Below are positions 48,659 to 57,851 of a DNA stretch of 64,000 nucleotides, piece after piece. The notes under the pieces are model-generated. The model made no database searches, was not told the origin of the DNA, and saw only the letters and a program-made list of their open reading frames with translations. This stretch comes from Pseudarthrobacter sp. Fe7 (GTDB lineage Bacteria > Actinomycetota > Actinomycetes > Actinomycetales > Micrococcaceae). Position 1 is the first letter of the stretch. Each line of letters opens with the position of its first letter. The DNA lies in the NCBI GenBank assembly GCA_024372495.1, contig CP099977.1:1488001-1552000 (forward strand). Reading direction: 5' to 3'. Both the position numbers and the translations under genes were made by a program.

Positions 48659-49298
48659 TTAGGCCGCCAGATGGAACGTTTCCGCGAAGCGGTGGAGGAG
48701 GTTTCCCTGTCCGCTCAGCACCTGGACCACGCCGCTCTCGATGGCGCGTTCGGGGGCGATTTCGCCGGCGATAAGCCGGCGGATGCCGGGTCCGCTGGCG
48801 AAGGCGAGGTCGGCCACGCCGTCGCCACGCCTGACGTCCAGGCGGGTGCCATCCACCCGGATCAGGAGTTCAGTGGAACCGAAGTGCGCCGCGTAGGCGG
48901 TGGCGGGCAGGCTTGCGGCCACGTCGGGCCGGAAGGTGGTGCGCAGGTCCATGGTCATCGAATCAGGGGTGATGATCTGTTCCTCGCGGGGATCGCCCAT
49001 CGCCTTGAAACCCCAGGCGCCCAGCGCGAGGATTACGGGTTCAAGCTCGCGGCCGTACGGCGTCAGTTCGTAGACGATCACCCGGGAGCGGGGTGCGCGC
49101 CTGATGACTCCGGCGGCCTGGAGTTCCTTGAGCCGCGCGGCCAGGATGTTGGTCGGGATCCGGGGAGCCCGGCGGCCAGCTCCCGTAGCGGCGCGGCCCC
49201 ACCAGCAGGTCACGGACAATCAGGAGGGCCCACCGCTCGCCCACGATCTCCATGGCCTGCGTGATCCCGGAGTATTGCCCGTAGTCGCGTGCGGCCAT
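48659..49298 (-). CDS. HxlR-family regulator with C-terminal SCP2-like domain
   Basis: About 213 residues. Two deletions break the frame: one G in GGGGAG (about 49183) and one C in CCCCC (about 49165), together restoring GPRRYGELAAGLPRIPTNILAARL. Winged helix: QAMEIVGERWALLIVRDLL and NILAARLKELQAAGVIRR. The C-terminal half (about 115-210) resembles sterol-carrier-like domains that bind hydrophobic ligands. ATG 49298 lies five bases after the stop of the VOC gene, so they are co-transcribed. Confidence 0.82.
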
Positions 49299-49303
49299 GA
49301 ACC

Positions 49304-49741
49304 TCAGGCCTGCTGGTTCATGAAGGCTTCGGGTCCCTGTTGGGCGGCCGTGGGGTCCATGAATCCGAATTCCAGGATGTTGCCGTCGGGGTCCGTGAGC
49401 TGGCGCTGGTACATGAAGCCGTAATCGGAAGCGGGTTGCGCCTCCGAGCCGCCGGCCGCGAGGCCGTTGGCCACGCTGGTGTCCACGGCATCCCGGCTGT
49501 CCACGAAGATGGCGGTGGTGGCTGACACTGTGGCGGAGGGGTCGCCGATGGGACGCTCGCTGAAGGTCTGGAAGTACTCGCGGACCAGGAGCATGAAGTA
49601 GCTGTGGTCTTCCTCCACCACCACGCAGGCCGCGTTGTGGTCCGTGAAGAGCGGGTTGATGGTGAACCCCACGGCCGTGTAGAACGCCTTGGCGCGTTCC
49701 AGGTCGGTCACCGGCAGGTTGACGAACATTGCGGTCATCAT
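49304..49741 (-). CDS. VOC (glyoxalase/bleomycin-resistance) family protein
   Basis: 145 residues from ATG 49741 (or 49738). Start MFVNLPVTDLERAKAFYTAVGF is the classical VOC pattern; LTDPDGNILEFGFMDP with metal-ligand Glu ends the fold. Likely a metal-dependent dimeric enzyme or binding protein. The promoter region has an inverted repeat at 49778-49794. It is operonic with the HxlR gene. Confidence 0.87.
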   Translation of the reverse strand: MMTAMFVNLPVTDLERAKAFYTAVGFTINPLFTDHNAACVVVEEDHSYFMLLVREYFQTFSERPIGDPSATVSATTAIFVDSRDAVDTSVANGLAAGGSEAQPASDYGFMYQRQLTDPDGNILEFGFMDPTAAQQGPEAFMNQQA

Positions 49742-49777
49742 GGTCTCTTTTCCAGGAAGGGTGCTGACAACACTGAT

Positions 49778-49794
49778 ACTTGCAAAAAACAAGT
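49778..49794. promoter_or_regulatory. HxlR-type operator
   Basis: ACTTG and CAAGT are inverted around CAAAAAA (17 bases). The site lies 37 bases before the VOC start in an AT-rich patch. HxlR regulators usually bind short inverted repeats of this size near their own operons, so autoregulation is likely. Confidence 0.6.
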
Positions 49795-49868
49795 GGACCG
49801 TCAATACCCCCAACTACCCGACAACGCAACGCACGACGGCGCCACGCACCAAAGCGGTCAGCCCCAGG

Positions 49869-50886
49869 TCAGCCCCGGGCCAGGGGAAGCGCCAGCCGCA
49901 TGGTGGTCCCTTCGGGGCCGGTGCGGGCCACTGATACGGTCCCGCCGGCCGCCGTCGCGATGTCCCGGACCAGGGCCAGGCCAATGCCGAAGCTTCGGCG
50001 TCCGCCGTCCCCGTCCAGTCCCGGGGCGCGGACAAAGCGGTCAAAGATCTGCCCGGGGTCCACGCCGGTGATGCCGGATCCGGTGTCCGAGACCAGGATT
50101 ACCGCGCGTGAACCTTCCGCGGCGGCACTGATGGTGATTCGGCCGCCGGCAGGGGTATGGGCCAGGGCGTTGTCCGCCAGCGCCAGCACCGCGCGGCGCA
50201 GCGCGCCGGGGTCAACGCGCACCAAGCAGGGTCCACTCCCAGAAAACTCCATAGAAACCCCCTGTTGCCGGGCCAGGTCCTGCAGGCTCCCGGCCACGGA
50301 CTCGGCGCCCAGAGCCACATCCACCGGCTCCAAGTCCGGTGCCGGCGCGGAGGCGGTGGCGGCCAGGAGCAGTTCGTTGACGATCCCCGTCAGGGTGGCG
50401 GTGTCTTCCCGGATTTTAGCCAGGGCCTGTGCCGGTTCGGACCCGGGTTCGGCCTTGCGCTGCGCCAGCTGGATGCGCGTATCCAGGATGGCCAGGGGCG
50501 TCCGCAGGCTCGTGGCTGGCATCCTGGACGAAGCGCCGTTGCCGGGCCAGGGCCTCGCCCAGCGGCCGGATGGCGCTGCGCGCGCTCACCCAGCCCACCA
50601 CGCCGGCCAGCACTATGCCCGCCAGGCCGGCCAGGATCATCCCCTCAATCAGGTCCTTGGAATCGAGGTAGGTGTAGGCCTTCCCCGCCGTGGCATCCGG
50701 CAGGGAGGGGTGCGCCAGCTTGTTCATCAGGAACACGGTGGCCGCGGCGAGCAGAAGCACCACCAGGACGGCAACGCCGGCGCTGATCCGCAGGGCCACC
50801 TTGAGCGACGCACGGCGGAGGGTGTCCCGGTCCGGATCACCAGCGGAAGCACCAGGGGCAGTGCCGGAGACAGAAGTGGGGGTCAT
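49869..50886 (-). CDS. Sensor histidine kinase
   Basis: About 338 residues after removing one base at 50507-50508 (GAGCTG; repair gives QDASHELRTPLAILDTR, the phosphorylated His box). Two membrane helices (about 34-54 and 84-104) bracket a short extracellular loop. A HAMP-like segment, HisKA and HATPase with ADNALAHTPAGG, SDTGSGI and FGIGLALVRDI follow. Its start overlaps the response regulator stop (ATGA 50883-50886). Signal unknown. Confidence 0.88.
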
Positions 50887-51554
50887 GAGGGGTCGCCGAT
50901 CTGGTAGCCCACGCCGTGGACGGTGCGGATCACGGTCCGGGAAATCTTCCGGCGGAGGTGGTGGACATAGGTGTCGATGACCCCGGGCTGGTCAGTGGAC
51001 TGGAAGTGTGCGGCGAGCAGCTCATCGCGGGTGAACACCCTGCCGGGCTGGGCCGCGAGCGCCGCCAGGAGTTCGGCTTCCTTGGCCGACAACGTCACCA
51101 GGTCCCCGTAGGGGGAGCGGACAGCGCGCGACGCCGGGTCGAACTCCCAGGCGCCGATGCCCACCGGTCCTGCGGGGGTACTGAAGGTCCGGGTCAGCGC
51201 GCGCAGGCGCGCAGCCAGCTCATCGGCGTCGAACGGTTTTGCCATGTAGTCGTTGGCGCCGGCGTCCAGCCCGCGGACCTTCTCGCCGGTGTCGCCCAGC
51301 GCGGTGAGGATCAGGATGGGGGTGGCGATGCCTTTGGACCGCAGGGCCGCGATAACGCCCAGGCCGTCCACGATGGGGAGGCCGCGGTCAATGACCATCA
51401 CGTCCCAGGGCTGGGTCAGCCCCAGGTGCAGGGCCTCCTGCCCGTTGACCGCCAGCCGGACCCGGTAGTCCGGCTCCAGCAGTTCGGTGATCAGCGGGCC
51501 CAGGGCGGGGTCGTCCTCGGCGAGCAGCAGGGAGGGCCGGTGGGCAGTGGTCAT
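50883..51554 (-). CDS. OmpR-family response regulator
   Basis: 223 residues from ATG 51554. Receiver: acidic AEDDPALG, phospho-Asp in VMVIDRGLPIVD, Thr in LILTALG and Lys in YMAKPFDADELAARL. Output domain: VTLSAKEAELLAALAAQPG and TYVHHLRRKISRT. Intact. Paired with the histidine kinase. The DedA gene ends 5 bases upstream, so membrane-protein genes 51560-53114 and this system are probably one transcript. Confidence 0.9.
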   Translation of the reverse strand: MTTAHRPSLLLAEDDPALGPLITELLEPDYRVRLAVNGQEALHLGLTQPWDVMVIDRGLPIVDGLGVIAALRSKGIATPILILTALGDTGEKVRGLDAGANDYMAKPFDADELAARLRALTRTFSTPAGPVGIGAWEFDPASRAVRSPYGDLVTLSAKEAELLAALAAQPGRVFTRDELLAAHFQSTDQPGVIDTYVHHLRRKISRTVIRTVHGVGYQIGDPS

Positions 51555-51559
51555 GCCGC

Positions 51560-52342
51560 CTATTCTGTCGTGTTGCCGTCCCGGCGGGATGTCCCGGCTG
51601 CCGTGTCGAGCCCGGGGCGGCCGGTGGCAGCGAAGTCCGCGCCGTCGTCGTCCGGGGTCTGTTCCGTGGCATCCGTGCCGGCGGCGCGCCGGTTCCTGCG
51701 GCGGTGCTTGAGGTACTCGATGCCCCACGGCACCACGGATACCAGGACCATGAGCACGGCGATGATGTCGATGTTTTTGGCGATGATTTCGTAGTGTCCC
51801 AGCCAGGTGCCCAGCAGGATCACGGATGTGGCCCATGCGAACGCGCCCACAATGTTCCACAGGGTGAAGGCCTTATGCCCGTACCGGGCGGTCCCGGCGG
51901 TCAGTGGCGCGAAGGTCCTGATGATGGGCACAAATCGGGCCAGGACCACGGCGGCGCCGCCGTGCCGGTGGAAGAAATTCTCGGTGGCGGTGAGGTGGGC
52001 TGTTTTCAGCACCTTGGCGTCGTCCTTGAACCACCGCCGGCCGAATTTGCGGCCCAGGAGGAAGCCCACCTGGTCGCCGGCCACCGCGGCTGCCGTGACC
52101 ACGCCGATCAGCACGGGCAGTGACAGGTTGAGCTGCTGGTGCAGGAGCCCTGCGGTGAACAGCAGTGAATCGCCGGGCAGGAACGGGAAGAGGACCCCGG
52201 ATTCGATGAAGACCATTGCGGCGATGACGCCCAGCGCGGCCGGTCCCAGCCCGCCCAGCAGGCTTGCGGGGTCCAGCAGGGAGGGCGTTCCGCTGGCGCC
52301 GGCCATGCCGGAGATCAGTGCGGGGGCGAGGATGCTGTGCAC
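51560..52342 (-). CDS. DedA family membrane protein
   Basis: 260 residues from GTG 52342 after AAGGAACCCC (ATG 52303 is possible). Family motifs are FIESGVLFPFLPGDSLLF near the start, GDQVGFLLGRKFGRRWF, and FARFVPIIRTFAPLTAGTARY with the conserved Arg. DedA/DTT proteins move or flip phospholipids such as undecaprenyl phosphate. The C-terminal tail is Arg-rich then Asp-rich. Neighbouring PAP2 gene suggests shared work on polyprenyl lipid carriers. Confidence 0.88.
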   Translation of the reverse strand: MHSILAPALISGMAGASGTPSLLDPASLLGGLGPAALGVIAAMVFIESGVLFPFLPGDSLLFTAGLLHQQLNLSLPVLIGVVTAAAVAGDQVGFLLGRKFGRRWFKDDAKVLKTAHLTATENFFHRHGGAAVVLARFVPIIRTFAPLTAGTARYGHKAFTLWNIVGAFAWATSVILLGTWLGHYEIIAKNIDIIAVLMVLVSVVPWGIEYLKHRRRNRRAAGTDATEQTPDDDGADFAATGRPGLDTAAGTSRRDGNTTE

Positions 52343-52353
52343 GGCGGGGTTCC

Positions 52354-53114
52354 TTAGCGTCGGCTTGCAGGGGCGGTAAGCGCTGCGGGCAGGCGGTCCA
52401 GGAGCCGGGGGCCAAAGCGGTTCCAGAGTCCGGCGAGCAGGACCACCGCGGCGCTGGCCGCCAGGAAGGAGGCAATCACATCGGTGGGGTAGTGCACCCC
52501 TACATATACCCTCGACCAGGCAACTATCACGGCCAGGGCTGCGCCGGCTGCGGCCACGGGCTTGGACCAGCGGGTGCCGCGGCTCAGGAAGTACACGGCG
52601 AAGGCCAGGGCCACGGCGAATGAGACGTGGCCGCTGGGGAAGCTGTTGGAGCCCGTTTCCGGGGCCAGGGGGTCGAAGAGCAGGCCCGGGTTGGGCCGCT
52701 GGCGGGCGATGATGAGCTTGAAGACCTCGCTGGCCACCCAGCCTGAGCATGCGGTGAGCCCGAACGCAATGGCCTTGGGCAGGTCGCGGCGCACCAGCCA
52801 GAGGGCCAGGGCGATGGCGGCAATGAGGCAGAGGCCCACCACGGGTCCGAACAGGACGTTGATGACCATTGCGACGGCGGTCAGCGCGGCCATGTGGTGC
52901 TGGCTCAAGTCCTGGTCCACACGCGCTCGGCCGCGGTCTCGCCGGGCACGTGCAGCACGGTAAGGCCCATGGCGACGACGACGGCGCACAGCAGCAGGCC
53001 AAGCAGCACCCAGTGGCGGGGCTGGGGGAGCGCGGGGAACCGGGCGCCTGCGGCGGCGCGGGTGCGCGGTGCGGCGGCTTCAGTTTCTTTGTGGGCAGGG
53101 GCTGGTTGGTTCAC
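52354..53114 (-). CDS. PAP2 family phosphatase
   Basis: About 253 residues from GTG 53114, which follows GGAGGAATTTC. One base is missing near 52915-52921; repair gives TAAERVVDQDLSQHHMAA. The three PAP2 motifs are complete: KLIIARQRPNP, FPSGHVSFAV and SRVYVGVHYPTD. Six helices. It may recycle undecaprenyl pyrophosphate, cooperating with DedA 11 bases downstream. Confidence 0.87.
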
Positions 53115-53273
53115 GAAATTCCTCCGGCGTGGGCAGGCGTCCCCGCGGGCGCCGGCCTGGGGGCGGGCACTGGTCCGGGGGTGGACAGGGCGCTGTCCGT
53201 GGTCTCTGTTTCGATCCTCCCGCACCGCCAGTAAGAAAGGCTTAAGAAACCCGTTCCGCGCCGGCGGCCGGAG

Positions 53274-53301
53274 GGCAGGACTGAAGAGCCCCCGTCCTGC
53301 C
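53274..53301 (-). terminator. Hairpin downstream of the S53 peptidase gene
   Basis: GGCAGGAC (53274-53281) and GTCCTGCC (53294-53301) form a perfect 8-bp stem with a 12-base loop. It lies 48 bases past the stop of the leftward peptidase gene. No T tract. Confidence 0.4.
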
Positions 53302-53348
53302 GCCGCCGCTGCAAGGGCCCCGAAGGCAGGGTCGTTAGCTTTCCCGGG

Positions 53349-54938
53349 TCATTTGCCCGCAGTGAGCGCTTTCAGGAGTGCCGTTCCGTCCGGACTGCCC
53401 AGTCCGGTGCACGGGTCCCAGCCGGCGGCGGCCTTGTATGTCCCGTTGTTTCCCTGGGTGATGTCCCGGAATGCCGCCGTGTTGCTGTACAGCAGTGGCT
53501 GGATCTGGCCGAAGGTGCGGCCGGTGGACTGCGCCAGGAGCGCGATGAGTGCCGCCCAGAGGGGTGCTACGGCGCTGGTGCCTCCAATGACCATGTCCTT
53601 GCCGTCAACCCGCACTTTGTAGCCGGTCTGGGGATCCGCAACGCCGCTGACGTCCGGCACTCCGCGGCCCTTCCCGTGGGACGGTTTGTGGCCGCCGGCA
53701 TGGGCGGAATTGCCGGACTGCCACGTGGGAGCCGGGAAGGTATCGCTGAAGCCCCCACCGGTGGAGGAGTGCGGCCCGTCATTCCAGACGGTTTCGGACG
53801 TAATTGTTCCCGTGGCGGGATCCGCATCAAGCCGGGTGCCGCCACAGGCCAGGGCATGCGGGCTGGAGGCGGGGAAGTCTGCGTGGTCCTTGCCATCCGT
53901 GGCGCCGTCCGCGCTGCCGTTGTCCCCTGCTGCTGCGGTGACGGTCACGCCCAGTGCCGATGCGTCAGCCAGGGCCTGGTCGAACGCCGTCCTGGCCTGC
54001 GCGGTCCACTCGTCCTCATTCTGGCCCCAGCTGATGCTGATCGAGGCGGGTGCCGGGGTGGCATGCGATGCGTTGATGATGGCGTCAAGGAATCCGGCGT
54101 CGGTGTTGGGTGCGAAGTACACCGGAATGTCTGCCCGGGGCGCCAACGCGCCCACCACTTCGATGTCAAGGAGGACTTCGCCGTCAGCGCCCTGCGGGTC
54201 CTGTCCGGGATGGTTCACGGCGCCGTCGACCCCCACCGCCCGCACTGTGGGGCCGGTAATTCCCAGCCCCGAGAAGTAGGCGTCCAGGTCGGCCTGGGCG
54301 AAGCCGCCGCCGAGTTCGATGATGGCTACCGATTGTCCGGTGCCGTCCGTGCCGGCGGGGAAACCGTAGATCCGGGCGAGTTCGGGCGGCGTGTAGCTGG
54401 TGGGGGCCGCGGCCAGCGGGATCGCCCTGAACTGGGTGCGGGCCTGGGGGCGGTCGTCAAGCCCCAGGACTGCCGTGACCACACCGTCCAGCTCTGCCGG
54501 GACCTGCAGCCCACCTGTTCTGTGCCGGTGGGTGACGTCGTGGCCGTGGGGGCCGCTGCTGGTCACCTCCTCCAGGCTTGTCCCGAAGATCCGGCTCAGC
54601 TGCTCCACTGTCCCGGCAAGCCGGATGCGGCGCGAGGCGGGATCGGCCTCGACGATTTCAGCACCGAGCCGTGTGAACGTTTCGGTCGCCAGAGTCAGGT
54701 CCTGGGGCGACGCCCCGTGGCGGGCCGCCAGTTCCTCCCGGGTCAGGAACCCGGCAGGGGTTTCCTGGTTTTCCGGTAGCGCCTCCTGTCGCCGCAGGAT
54801 TACTGTGATCTCAATCCTGTGGGAGGGATCAGCGGGACCCAGGACCGACTGGATCCTCGCCGCCGTGGGGCGGTCGGAGCCGGGGAGGGGGACGGTGCGT
54901 TCTGCGTGGTCAGGGGTGGCGTTGCTGTGCTCGGACAT
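53349..54938 (-). CDS. S53 family peptidase (sedolisin/kumamolisin-like) without signal peptide
   Basis: 529 residues, intact. Pro-domain about 1-170 (TVPLPGSDRPTAARIQSVLG onward) with cleavage probably near RTQFRAIPLA. Catalytic Glu and Asp are in GEVLLDIEVVGALAP, oxyanion Asp in TAAAGDNGSADG, and the Ser in GGTSAVAPLWAAL. C-terminal calcium site is in RDITQGNNG and WDPCTGLGSP. It is an acid serine-carboxyl peptidase. The N-terminus MSEHSNATPDHAE has no signal peptide or Tat motif, unusual for an extracellular pro-enzyme. Confidence 0.9.
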   Translation of the reverse strand: MSEHSNATPDHAERTVPLPGSDRPTAARIQSVLGPADPSHRIEITVILRRQEALPENQETPAGFLTREELAARHGASPQDLTLATETFTRLGAEIVEADPASRRIRLAGTVEQLSRIFGTSLEEVTSSGPHGHDVTHRHRTGGLQVPAELDGVVTAVLGLDDRPQARTQFRAIPLAAAPTSYTPPELARIYGFPAGTDGTGQSVAIIELGGGFAQADLDAYFSGLGITGPTVRAVGVDGAVNHPGQDPQGADGEVLLDIEVVGALAPRADIPVYFAPNTDAGFLDAIINASHATPAPASISISWGQNEDEWTAQARTAFDQALADASALGVTVTAAAGDNGSADGATDGKDHADFPASSPHALACGGTRLDADPATGTITSETVWNDGPHSSTGGGFSDTFPAPTWQSGNSAHAGGHKPSHGKGRGVPDVSGVADPQTGYKVRVDGKDMVIGGTSAVAPLWAALIALLAQSTGRTFGQIQPLLYSNTAAFRDITQGNNGTYKAAAGWDPCTGLGSPDGTALLKALTAGK

Positions 54939-55066
54939 GGGCTGGCTCCGTTCTAGGTGCTGGAATGCCCATTGTGCTCCGCGGCACTGACAATGAACAG
55001 GGACGTTCCCTTCGGGGAAATGCCGGCGGCAGGACGTGATGGCGCGTCAAAAGAGGTGGGCCACGC

Positions 55067-55115
55067 TTGACGCCCGCCCGCGCCCCCGCATATCCTGAAC
55101 GAACGGTCGGTAAAT
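55067..55115 (+). promoter_or_regulatory. paa promoter and PaaR-like operator
   Basis: TTGACG (55067-55072) and TATCCT (55091-55096) are 18 bases apart. Overlapping the -10, the 22 bases 55094-55115 read, on the minus strand, ATTTACCGACCGTTCGTT plus CAGG. They agree at 13 of 16 fixed positions with the palindrome ACTnACCG-nnCGnn-CGGTnAGT that I recall for the TetR-type PaaR of Corynebacterium glutamicum. Binding there would block the promoter until phenylacetyl-CoA is present. No paaR gene is in the window. Confidence 0.7.
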
Positions 55116-55155
55116 AATTCCGAGCCGCCCATCAGGTCTTTGCATAGGAGCAACC

Positions 55156-56152
55156 ATGGCAGCACAGAACTTGCAGTCAGTGCCGGCTGAGCTAACCCCG
55201 GAAGAGGACGCCGCAGGCCAGGCCCACTTTGACCGGATCATCGCCGATGACTCCCGCATCGAGCCCCGCGACTGGATGCCGGCGGCCTACCGCAAGACCC
55301 TCCTGCGCCAAGTGTCCCAGCACGCCCACTCCGAGATCATCGGCATGCAGCCGGAGGCCAACTGGATCTCCCGCGCCCCGAGCCTGAAGCGCAAGGCCAT
55401 CCTCATGGCCAAGGTCCAGGACGAGGCCGGCCACGGCCTCTACCTCTACAGCGCGGCGGAAACGCTGGGCCAGTCAAGGGACAAGATGATGGACGACCTC
55501 ATCGCCGGCAAGGCCCGCTACTCCAGCATCTTCAACTACCCGGCGCTGACCTGGGCGGACATGGGCGCCATCGGCTGGCTGGTGGACGGCGCAGCCATCT
55601 GCAACCAGGTCCCGCTGTGCCGGGCATCGTACGGCCCGTACGGCCGGGCCATGGTGCGCGTCTGCAAGGAAGAGTCCTTCCACCAGCGCCAGGGCTTCGA
55701 GATCCTCCTTGAACTCTCCAACGGCACCCCGGAGCAGAAGCAGATGGCCCAGGACGCCGTGAACCGCTGGTATGCCCCGGCCCTGATGATGTTCGGGCCG
55801 CCGGATGACGATTCCCCCAACTCCAAGCAGTCCATGGCCTGGAACATCAAGCGGTTCAGCAATGACGAGCCTCCGCAGCCGGTTCGTGGGCATGATGGTG
55901 GAGCAGGTCAAGGTCCTGGGCCTCACCCTCCCGGATGACCAGATCCGCTTCAACGAGGACACCAGGAAGTGGGAGCACGGGCCGCTGGACTGGGCCGAAT
56001 TCCACGAGGTCCTGGCCGGCCGCGGTCCCTGCAACGCCCAGCGCCTTGAGCGGCGGAGGGCAGCGCACGACGACGGCGCCTGGGTCCGCGAGGCAGCAGC
56101 CGCCTACGCAGCAAAACAGTCAGCAAAGCAGCAGAAGGAATACGCAGCATGA
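55156..56152 (+). CDS. paaA: Ring 1,2-phenylacetyl-CoA epoxidase, catalytic subunit PaaA
   Basis: About 331 residues after removing one base at 55870-55871 (GAGCTC; repair gives [18 protein letters not shown]). Diiron ligands are in [13 protein letters not shown] and [14 protein letters not shown] (two E-x2-H motifs). With PaaB, C, D and E it converts phenylacetyl-CoA to the ring epoxide using oxygen and NADPH. ATG 55156 follows TAGGAGCAACC. It is the first gene of the operon, and its stop overlaps paaB (ATGA). Confidence 0.94.
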
Positions 56153-56457
56153 GCGAGTCAACAGCCGAGCCCACTGGAAACACCTGGGGCCTGTGGGAGG
56201 TCTTCGTCCGGTCAAGCCGCGGCCTGAGCCACGTCCACGCCGGCTCCCTGCACGCCCCGGACGCCGCCATGGCCCTCCGGAACGCGCGGGACCTCTACAC
56301 TCGCCGCAACGAGGGCGTGTCCATCTGGGTTGTCCCGGCGGACGCCATCGCCGCCAGCGACCCCGACTCCAAGGGCTCCTTCTTCGAGTCCCCGCAGGGC
56401 AAGGACTACCGGCACGCCACGTACTACACCAAGAGCGAGGGAGTGAAGCACCTGTGA
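56149..56457 (+). CDS. paaB: Phenylacetyl-CoA epoxidase subunit PaaB
   Basis: 102 residues, intact. Diagnostic segments WGLWEVFVRSSRGLSHVHAG and SLHAPDAAMALRNARDLYTR. A small structural subunit bridging PaaA and PaaC dimers. Overlaps paaC by GTGA at 56454-56457. Confidence 0.95.
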   Translation: MSESTAEPTGNTWGLWEVFVRSSRGLSHVHAGSLHAPDAAMALRNARDLYTRRNEGVSIWVVPADAIAASDPDSKGSFFESPQGKDYRHATYYTKSEGVKHL

Positions 56458-57317
56458 GCGAAGCCAACGCCAGCGCCACCCGCATCACCCCCGGCAACGC
56501 CCTCCGCCCGGAGGACATAGCCCTCGAGGTCAAGACCGGCGTGGCCAAGCCATCAGAGGACGTCGCGGAGTACGCCCTGCGGCTGGGCGACGACGCCCTG
56601 ATCCTCGCGCAGCGCCTGGGCCACTGGATCTCCCGCGCACCGGAGCTGGAGGAGGACATCGCCCTGGGCAACATCGCCCTGGACCAGCCTGGGCCACGCC
56701 CGCAGCTTCCTCACCTACGCCGGCGCCGGCATGCCCAACGACGACGGCACGGCCAAGTCCGAGGATGACCTGGCCTACTTCCGCCGCGAGCACGAATTCC
56801 GGAGTGTCCAGCTGTTCGAGCAGCCCAACGGCGACTTCGCGGCCACCATCGCCCGCCAGTTCGTGGTGAGCTACTACCAGTACGAGCTGTACCGCCGCCT
56901 CACCGAATCCACGGACGCCACCCTGGCCGCCATCGCAGCCAAGGCCGTGAAGGAAGTGGACTACCACCGCGACCACAGCGCCCAGTGGGTCCTGCGTCTG
57001 GCCGGCGGCACGGACGAGTCGCGCACCAGGATGATCCATGGCCTGCGCCTCATGTGGCCGTACGTCAACGAACTGTTCCAGGACGACCAACTGACCGAAA
57101 GGCTCGCCCAGGCGGGTGCCGCCGTCGCGCCTTCCGCGCTCAAAGAAGACTTTGACCGCCTCACCGCCGAGGTCCTGAACGAGGCCGAGCCTGGAGGTAC
57201 CGGACGTGCCCGCAGCCCCTGGCGGCGGCCGGCAGGGCAGGCACTCGGAGTACCTGGGCTACATCCTCGCGGAGATGCAGGTGCTGGCCCGCGAGCATCC
57301 CGGAGCGAGCCTGGTGA
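56454..57317 (+). CDS. paaC: Phenylacetyl-CoA epoxidase structural subunit PaaC
   Basis: About 286 residues from GTG 56454. Three AGCT-site insertions break it: 56698-56699 (repair ALDQLGHARSFLTYAG), 57190-57191 (repair NEAELEVPDVPA) and 57310-57311 (repair REHPGASW then TGA at 57315-57317). Ferritin-like four-helix bundle without a full diiron site; it supports PaaA. The typical C-terminal segment GRHSEYLGYILAEMQVLAR is present. Its stop overlaps the paaD GTG at 57314, which is only visible after the repair. Confidence 0.9.
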
Positions 57318-57841
57318 CCGTGTACATCTCGGACTTCGAATCCCGGACCCGCACCCCGCAGCAGGACGCGTGGGACGTCGCCGCCACGGTGGTGGATCCG
57401 GAGATCCCGGTGCTCACCATCGCGGACCTGGGCATCCTGCGGGACGTGCAGGTGGCAGATAACAAAGTCACCGTGACCATCACGCCCACGTACTCGGGCT
57501 GCCCGGCCATGGACGCCATCCGGGACGACCTCTACACGGCCTTCAAGAAAGAGGGATACGGGGACGTGCACGTGGACCTGGTGCTGTCGCCGGCGTGGAC
57601 CACTGACTGGATGACCGAGGCCGGCAAGCAGAAGCTGCAGGAGTACGGCATCGCCCCGCCCAGTGGCCACTCCAAAGCGGGCGGCCACTCAGGCCCCATC
57701 AGGCTGAGCCTGGCCGTGAAGTGCCCGCAGTGCAACAGCCTCAACACCAAGGAACTCACCCGCTTCGGTTCCACGTCCTGCAAGGCGCTGTATGTGTGCC
57801 AAGACTGCAAGGAACCGTTCGACTACTTCAAAGTCCTGTAA
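57314..57841 (+). CDS. paaD: PaaD, DUF59/SufT-like protein with zinc-ribbon tail
   Basis: 175 residues from GTG 57314. DUF59 domain: VVDPEIPVLTIADLGILRDV and TPTYSGCPAMDAI with a conserved Cys. A C-terminal zinc ribbon follows with CPQCNSLNTKEL and VCQDCKEPF. It is thought to help assemble the Fe-S cluster of PaaE. Without repair of the paaC end the start could be mis-called about 36 codons upstream. Confidence 0.9.
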   Translation: MTVYISDFESRTRTPQQDAWDVAATVVDPEIPVLTIADLGILRDVQVADNKVTVTITPTYSGCPAMDAIRDDLYTAFKKEGYGDVHVDLVLSPAWTTDWMTEAGKQKLQEYGIAPPSGHSKAGGHSGPIRLSLAVKCPQCNSLNTKELTRFGSTSCKALYVCQDCKEPFDYFKVL

Positions 57842-57851
57842 GGAAGCCCCC

